From contig JAMXSV010000028.1 of NCBI GenBank assembly GCA_027559495.1, positions 1,426,001 to 1,490,000 of the forward strand: DNA of 64,000 bases, given 5' to 3'. This stretch comes from Aurifilum marmelostoma. Lineage: Eukaryota; Ascomycota; Sordariomycetes; Diaporthales; Cryphonectriaceae. Shown here piece after piece: positions 57,223-64,000 of the stretch; within the stretch, counting starts at the first letter, position 1, and every line of letters starts with the position of its first letter. The notes under the pieces are model-generated. The model worked only from the letters and a program-made list of their open reading frames with translations. It made no database searches and was not told where the DNA came from. The translations under genes and the position numbers were made by a program.

Positions 57223-58471
57223 ATGACCACCACCACCACCACCACCACCACCACCACCACCACCACCACCACACCCCCGCCGCCGCCGTCCGACCCCCCG
57301 ATCGCCCTCATCACAGCCGGCTCCGCAGGCCTCGGCGCCGCAGTGGCCACCCTCTTCGCCCGCAGCGGCATGCGCGTCGTCATCAACTACCACAGCGACG
57401 AGCAGCGCGCCAGCGACCTCCTCGCCGCCCTCCGCGCCGCCAGCCCCCTCGCGCCCCAGCCAGGCCGCACCGACTTCCACGCCGTGCGCGCAGACCTCGC
57501 CGTCCGGGCCGAAGTGGACCGCCTCGTGGCCGAGGCCGTGTCCGTCATGTGCTGCTCCAGCAGCGACGACGGCGACGGCGCCGGCGCCGGCACCCCCCTG
57601 AGCCCGAGGCTGGACGTGGTCTTTAGCAACGGCGGCTGGACGCGGCTGCGCGACATCACCAGCCTGGACGACAACATGGACGACGCCGACTGGGACCGCT
57701 GCTTCACCATGAACGTCAAGAGCCACCTGTGGCTCATGCACGCCGCGCGCCCGCACCTCGAGGCCGCCTGGGCGGCGGGCGGCGCGGGCCCGGACGGCGG
57801 CGGCGGGGGCCCGGCCTCGTTCGTCACCACCGCCAGCCTGGCCGGCGTGCACGTCTCGGGCAGCTCGCTGCCGTACGCGGTCACCAAGGCGGCGCAGCTG
57901 CACCTCGTGCGCGGGCTGGCACGGATCGCGGCGCCGAGGATCAAGGTGAATAGTGTTAGCCCTGGGCTGATGATGACAGTGAGTCTTTTTTCTTCTTCTT
58001 CTTCTTCTTCTCTGTTGTCTGTCTGTGGGAGAAGATAAGGGATAATGGAGAGTGGATTGGCTGTTTTGGAGGGGGGGGGGGGTTGGAGTGGTGGAATGTT
58101 GTCTCTTTGTGGTGAATGTTCTCTCTGCTGATCCTTGAATTCTCCCTCTCCCCCCCTTCCCCCCCCAACCAGGAATGGGCCGAGAAGATCTTCCCACAAG
58201 AGAGGATCCAGGCCATGCAGGACGCCTGCAAGCTCCAGAGGCTGGCCACCGTACAGGTAAGACAACGTGTTTTATTGTCATTGTTTTTATTGTAGTGCAT
58301 AAAAGACTCCATCTGGAAACCTTGTTTCTCATATGCTGATGGGTGTTCTTCTTGTTTACTTTTCTTCTTCTTCATCTATAGGATGTCGCCGAGCAGGTCC
58401 TCGCGCTCGTCAAGATGAAGAGTGTCTCTGGCCAGAATATTGTCATGGACGGTGGCTACCTGAGTTTTTGA
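57223..58471 (+). CDS. Short-chain dehydrogenase/reductase
   Basis: Predicted 309-residue classical SDR oxidoreductase using NAD(P)H. Exons 57223-57978, 58173-58256 and 58382-58471 join in phase. The N-terminus is unusual: Met followed by about 16 threonines and five prolines, encoded by an (ACC) repeat. The cofactor motif reads ITAGSAGLGAAVA (TGxxxGxG with Ala in the second place). FSNGGW replaces the usual NAG. The catalytic set is present: the Ser in VTTASLAGVHVSGSSLP, Tyr ~218 and Lys ~222 in YAVTKAA. NSVSPGLMMT and the C-terminal SGQNIVMDGGYLSF are typical. It is divergent from the monooxygenase fusion and converges on the MFS transporter. Downstream ATGs after the repeat would remove the Rossmann strand, so the first ATG is kept. 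Confidence 0.92.
57226..57270 (+). repeat. Coding (ACC)15 repeat
   Basis: Perfect trinucleotide repeat immediately after the dehydrogenase ATG, encoding polythreonine. Confidence 0.93.
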
Positions 58472-59087
58472 ACCTTCGAGTTAGCCCTGACGAAACAAAC
58501 ATTGAGTAGGGTATTCGGAAGAATGAGGGTATGCATAGCAGCATTGATGTCCTACAAGTGGGGTGTATTGTAGATGGTCTTGTCACCAAAGTAAGTAAGT
58601 TGGTTGGATCTGAAGTCCTTTGTGTAGACATGGGATGGGATACTTGCGGGAAAAGTGAGTTTCACGATAAAGTTGTACCCGACTACACATGTGCCAGCTC
58701 AAAGAGTGTAATTGCTCAAGGGGGAACCCTATCCATCGAGAATGCAGTGACAACATGAAAGAGACAGCCTAAGAGCAAAATGAAGCCAGAGAATTCAGAC
58801 TTTCAGAGACCCGTCAATTGAATAAAAAGGTATACAAGAACCCGCTCTTATTCACAACTATACACCGCACATACAGACATAACATGACTGCGCGGGCCTT
58901 TTCCCTCTCTTTTGACTTTCCCTAACGTAATAATTGTCATGACATCCGTTCATCCCAGAGAAACAAAAGGACCGAATATAATAGATAAACAATAACTACA
59001 GAAAAGTGAGATTGCCACCTCCCTATAATCATCAAGAACACATGAAGAGACTTATAATCACCATGCCACAGCCTCAGACGGCTGCTG
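58472..59087. other. Convergent intergenic region SDR / MFS
   Basis: About 600 bp with both 3' UTRs; nothing else seen. Confidence 0.5.
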
Positions 59088-61118
59088 CTACTCGCCCACC
59101 TCACGATCATCGTCCCAGTGTATCGAAGAGATGATCGGCCAGGACCACGTGATATGGCGGATCTTCTTGCCCCAGATGAAGAGCGGCACCCATAGAATGA
59201 TGATGGCGGCTGCTATACCTGCCATGGTGCCATAGGCTCTTCCGTAGCCTGCCTCGTTGACCCAGGGGTTGGTGTAGAAGGAGAGGAGGAAGCCAAACAT
59301 GGCTGAATTGGGGGGGGGGGGGCGGGGAATCTTTGTTAGCGACTAGATCTCTCATGAAGACGAGGGAACCTTGCAAGGGAAGACTACCGACATTTGAATC
59401 CCATCACTGCCAGCGTGATCTCTCCTGCTACGGGCCGATACGCATCAATCACGTAGACCAGACAAACGTTGGTCCCCTGGACGATGGAGAAGTTCACTGT
59501 GGCAAACCGCATTAGCTTTTTCTGATCAAGAACCAGATGGTCACCCATCGCCAATTCCTACAAACTCCGACTTACAGAGACCCAGTCCGATCGTAGGGCA
59601 GATCCAGTGTAGATCCTTCTGTATTCCGACGCCGTACAAGACCAGCGCCAGCGGTGTGGAGATCAGGCTCGGCACCATAGCAGGCAGTCTCATCTCGGGG
59701 TCCCGGATGCCGCCGTTCCGCCTGGTGAACCAGTCGGCCACGCGGTCACCCAGCAGCCCGCCCGCAGGAACACCGAGGATGGACCCGATGACGGCCGCGA
59801 TAAAACACAGGCCGACCTGCCATGACTCAAACCCGTAGGTCGCCTGGAAGGCGGTGTCGACGTTGGAGGTGACGGCGACGATGAAGCCGATGGTGACGGA
59901 CTGCACGAGGGCGGACCACAGCACGGGGGGCAGACAGATGAGGCCCAGGGGGCGGAGGAAGATCTTGTAGATGGGCTCGGTCGTGTAGACGCCGCTGAAG
60001 AGGCGCAGGCGCTGGAGGTAAGGGGTGCGGTGGGGGGTGCTGAACGCAAAGGAAGAGGACGCCGCCGGCTGCTCCACGTCTGTGTCGAAACCGTTCTCGT
60101 CCGCGCCCTTTTCGGACGGGGTGGTGGCAGTCGGGTCGTGGGCGTGTTGGGAGCGCGTCTCTGTGGCTGCTGGCTGCTGCTCGCGGGCCTGAGCCTCCTC
60201 CAGGAGCCTCTCCTCGCGCCTGTAGGCCGTCTCGGGGAAGGCAAAGAAGGCCAGGAGGAGGATCAGGCCTATGAAGGCGGCGGCTACCTCGTAGATGACC
60301 CCCCAGCCGTGGTTGATGGTGACCAGGCCCGATATGACGATCCCGAACGCCACGCCGACCGAGAGGAAGGAGGTGTACAGGGCCATGATGGCACCGCGCT
60401 CGTGCAGGAAGAAGACGTCAGAGATGGTGACGGGTGCGATCGTCTCTGCCGCGCCGGCCCCCAGGCCCATGATGATGCGTGCGGCCAGGAAGCCGCCAAA
60501 GGACCGGTCGAAGATGGTCCATATCGCGCAGGCGAGATAGATGGCGTAGCTGAAGACGTAGGCGGGCCGGCGGCCGTACTTGTTGGCGATGGGAACCCAG
60601 AAGAAGTTGCCCACGCCCTGCAGGAGCGCCGTCGTGGTGAAGAAATATGAGACCTTGGACACGTTGATGTTGAACTGGGCCGGGTCCGTCTCGGGGCTCG
60701 CGTCGGGGAAGAAGCTCAGCGTGGTCTGAACGATGGCCACCGTCGGACCAGCCGCCAGGAAGTTGCACCAGAGCATGGCCAGACATATCAGCACGGCGAT
60801 GCACTTTTTATACCACTGTGGCCTGTAGTTTGGTCTCTGTCGTTAGTGTGATGATCCGGGGGAAAAAAAAAAAAAAAACTACCTAGGTATGGGGGACAAG
60901 AGAGACAGCACGGTGCGGCCGAGACAATGGCGCCAGGAGAACGAGACGTACCAGTTCAGGGGATCATTAGGATCACTGGAAGGTGTGGGGACGAGAATAA
61001 TCTCGTTAGTCTCATGATGTCGGAGTCGGACATTCCCAAGTGTTCTCTGCCTGATTTTCTCCATCTTGGGCAGCTCGTGGTCAGCCTGAAGGGCGGTTGC
61101 AATATCGTCTCGAGCCAT
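59088..61118 (-). CDS. MFS transporter (DHA1-like)
   Basis: Predicted 577-residue major facilitator superfamily permease. Exons 60952-61118, 59576-60822, 59392-59496 and 59088-59302 join in phase; the last donor is an unusual GTCGGT, accepted because it restores the conserved GFKSMFGFLLSFYTNPWV. A cytosolic N-terminus (LVPTPSSDPNDPLNWPQWYK) leads to helix 1. WVPIANKYGRRPAYVFS is the loop 2-3 motif A; GLGAGAAETIAPVTISDVFF follows. A central hydrophilic loop of ~70 residues with many Glu, Thr and Ser separates two groups of six helices, and GGLLGDRVADWFTRRNGG is the second-half motif A. The DPLNW start and SDVFF motif are typical of fungal MFS transporters near metabolic genes. It neighbours the SDR and probably moves the pathway substrate or product. 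Confidence 0.93.
59310..59322 (+). repeat. Poly(G) tract in MFS intron 3
   Basis: Run of 13 G on the plus strand, poly(C) on the sense strand, lying just before the acceptor of the intron at 59303-59391. Confidence 0.88.
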
Positions 61119-63270
61119 CTTGTCCGGCTTGATCGATTTGCACAAGGAAGATGGCGAGAAGGGAGGGGGAGGGCGAGACCTGTACAGATGGTCACACAAA
61201 TAAGAGCTACTACTGTGCAGGAATGTGGCTTTTCCGTCTAGAAAAAGAAGCCACTTTGTGGAGAGATAAGTCGTAGGGAGAAGAAAAAAGGGGGAGAGGG
61301 AAGGGGGGGGGGGGTCCACGCTCTGGCTGGAGTTGATCTGCCTGAGGAATTCGTTTTCCTTTTCTCCCCTTCGACCTTGACTTGCAGTAGAGGATGATGT
61401 ATATGTCCAGGATATTCAAGGCGGGGAAAGAGGAGGAAGGACAACTTCTTTCGCAGAGGATCTTCTCGAATGTCTCACCCTGCGGTCTCAGGGTGTACTT
61501 CTACCGATGGCTGGCCTGAAGAGAGAGAGAGCGCGTGTGTGTGTGTGTGTGTGTGTATGTGTGCGACAAGTGTAAAGGGTCTTATACCAAGTGACAGGTA
61601 GTACTGTCCAAGGGGTGCCGTGATACCTTGGCGGCGGGAGCTGTCTACGGGAAAACCAGCCACAGTGCAATGCCACCACCATGAACAACCCATAAGGTTC
61701 TGCCGTCTGGTCTACTAATAATAAGCGGTGATGGGCCCCCTGTTGCATCCTAAAGAAGGAAATACCAAGAGTGAAGGCAAAGAGGCAGACGGCGCATGAA
61801 TCTGAACACCGAATCAGTTGTCTGTTCAGGGTTTCGTCGATGGACAGACTCAGGCAGATGCGCGCCTGACAGGTCGACTTTTGCTTACTCTCGCATGAAT
61901 ATACAGTAGTAAACGTAGCCGTAGCCGTAGCCGTGATCCGTACGTCTCTTCAGCTATTGTTTGGCATACGCATATTGTCGAGGCGCCTTCGGATCTTGGT
62001 TAACCGCACGGGGCGGCTTACCCCAGACTTTCACTTTCCAGCCAGTAATTATGTGACCGATAGTGGTGACCGAACAGGAGTACGTGACGGCTTCCCCCCA
62101 CTTCCCGACGCCGGCAATGTTGTTGTGGTATCCTCGAAGGAGGTGGTGGAGGAGGAGGAGGAGGGGAAGGTTGTGTTGGAGGAGAAGGGGCCAGGAGGGA
62201 GGGACAGATGATCGACGACACAAGAGCAGCAATGGGGAATTTCCCCAAGTTTCCCCCCCTTCCTCCCAAGGATGCGTATGAGATCCTACAGATCCCGAGG
62301 CGATGTAGGATGTCCAAAGTGGTTGGTCATTGCGATCCAGAGCCATGTGAGAGGCCAGGGCCGACGGGGTCTGCAAGTGGAGAAGAAAGAACTTTGTTTC
62401 TTGGTGTGCCGCGGGTGCGTCTGTGTGTGTACCGTAGTAAGTATTATGCATAAGAACAGGGCAGGGTTTATATGGGGTTTTAGAGAGGAAGACAAGGAGA
62501 CGGCGACACGTAATTGCCCCCCCCTCCAGCCCAGGTCAGGAAGAGGAAGTGTGTGGCTCCTCAGGCGTGGAAGACGGGAAAAGATTGGGCAGATGAGAGT
62601 AGTTAGAGGGCAAGGGGGGAGTGCGCAGAGACATCGCCTGGGGAAATGATGTCGCAATACGGAGTATATAATCAATATAAAGGGTATGCACTATAAGTAC
62701 TGCTGTTTAGATTAGGTGAGCGCCGCGTAGGATAGTAGTGATGATGATGGCTGGGATGATCTGTGTGCTCAATCTCCCGCCCGGCCGGTGTTTAACTTGA
62801 AGCGTCCCTCCCGGCATATGGCCTCACATCTTGGAATTGCTTGGCAACATGAGACCAAACAATGAAAATAGAGGACCACCCCCCCCCCGCCCGAAGCTTT
62901 CTGTCCGCCATAGTAAGCACCAGGCCTGCTACCCACCCTGCTGATGCGGATCTTGCATGCCCCACGTTTTCAGGGAGGGCCTGCGCTGCACTACGTACTA
63001 GTGCCATAGCTATGGGCCATGTACCACAGGACTGGGTCCCGTTCAAGCCCCTTCTGCCTCGACTCACTGTGTGCTGTCCCATGCGAAAAGACGAGGGGAA
63101 TGGTTGTGACAGTGACAAGAGAACAGAACACATGTTCCATCCTAGGTTTCAAGCCTTGCTTGTCCACCATGCCCACATCTGCCTAGGCCGTACATGAACG
63201 TTAGGAGAGGCAAGAAGAGGAGAGAAGAGGAAGGGGACTCCCCGGGGGAGGGGGAAGAAGGGACGAAAAT

Positions 63271-63301
<31 letters not shown>

Positions 63302-63897
63302 AGAGAGAGGAGGGAGGGGGAGGGTGACTGTGGTGGTGGTGGTGGTGGTGGTGGTGGTGGCGGCGGGAGCCAGCCTTGGAGCAGGCGATATGCGACGCCT
63401 CCCCGGGGATTGAAAAAGGTTGCTACTTCTGCTCTGCTCGTTCGCGTCACACGAAAATGAATCATACAAAGGACGGCCATGTATGTTTCCGTCAGACGCG
63501 ATCCTTCGTCTGCGGAATAGCTCTGGACGTTAGCTCGACACGGCACAGCTCCCAGAGCTCCCCAGCCCTGGCCTCCAGGACTAACAGGCATCATCGAGGC
63601 GTGTCTCAGCCGGTGACTGCTAGTAGCAAAACCCAATCAGATGACAGCTGCGCTCGACGCCGTCGACTGAGGATGCGCCCAATGGAGACTTGCGCCTGAC
63701 ACCCGGCGCACACGCCGATACGCTTGGGTATTAGTAGCAGCAGGAGGAGGCACGCCCTTCCATGGGGACCAGGCCACAATACCTTGGGACGAACTTCGGC
63801 AGGCCTGCGCAAAAGACATGACCCAGGTCCTTGCCCGGTGAGTGTCTTGATACAACGGCCTAGTCTGATTGTCTGTCTGGTGCCGGCGTACCGAAAA

Positions 63898-63928
<31 letters not shown>

Positions 63929-64000
63929 TACACACACACGCTCAGTGCAAGGCTCGACACTGTCCGTTCCCTCAGTTCAGGGCACACTGTATGCTCTCTG
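61119..64000. other. 2.9 kb right flank without supported genes
   Basis: Begins with the MFS promoter. It contains a (GT)n repeat near 61536-61554, GGA repeats near 62145-62165, a (GA)n tract near 63270-63298, a (GGT)10 tract at 63331-63360 and a (CA)n tract near 63898-63922. Open frames are short or repeat-derived; I recognise none. Confidence 0.5.
63331..63360 (+). repeat. (GGT)10 repeat
   Basis: Perfect trinucleotide repeat following a GA-rich tract. Confidence 0.9.

Noticed and set aside
62862..63197. 111-codon plus-strand frame in the right flank
   Set aside because: No recognisable motif, competing frames on the other strand, and no splice-consistent extension found.

Overview
This window is nuclear DNA of a filamentous ascomycete (Pezizomycotina, most likely Sordariomycetes). 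The support is a compact gene layout; short spliceosomal introns (about 50 to 140 nt in most genes) with GTRNGT donors, CTRAY branch sites and YAG acceptors; GC-rich coding DNA; and a set of recognisable fungal proteins. I reconstructed 22 protein-coding genes by joining exons across introns. I found no convincing tRNA, rRNA, transposon or CRISPR array.

The left part (about 0.8-31.7 kb) is a housekeeping block. In order it holds a TMEM14-family membrane protein, CMC2, prefoldin subunit 2, the CCAAT-binding subunit HAP3/NF-YB, a MOB-family kinase co-activator, LEO1 of the Paf1 complex, a patatin-like protein lacking its expected catalytic residues, a CorA/MNR2-type Mg2+ transporter, CstF64/Rna15, prohibitin-2, NEDD8/Rub1, elongin A, THO subunit 7 and tubulin cofactor A. 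Five of these act on RNA polymerase II transcription or mRNA 3' processing and export. Several pairs are divergent and share promoter regions (CMC2/prefoldin, MOB/LEO1, CstF64/PHB2, elongin A/THOC7).

The middle part (34.3-48.4 kb) carries a cytochrome P450 converging on an ABCB-type full transporter, an ARO8-like aminotransferase with a presequence-like N-terminus, and a FYVE+RING protein. The right part (50.2-61.1 kb) looks like a small metabolic cluster: a cupin, a FAD monooxygenase fused to an acetoacetate-decarboxylase-like domain, a short-chain dehydrogenase and an MFS transporter. The fusion gene and the dehydrogenase diverge from one intergenic region. This is the best candidate for an uncharacterised pathway.

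Two window-wide oddities stand out. Six otherwise intact genes each carry one frameshift, and in every case removing a single base restores the conserved frame. Four of the six lie in G/C runs of 5 to 8; the other two lie in three-base G or C runs. Poly(G)/poly(C) tracts of 12-23 bases are also common in introns and intergenic DNA. Sequencing or assembly insertion errors are the simplest explanation for the frameshifts, though real length variation at unstable tracts cannot be excluded from sequence alone. Coordinates for spliced genes span from start codon to stop codon; exon limits are given in the evidence.
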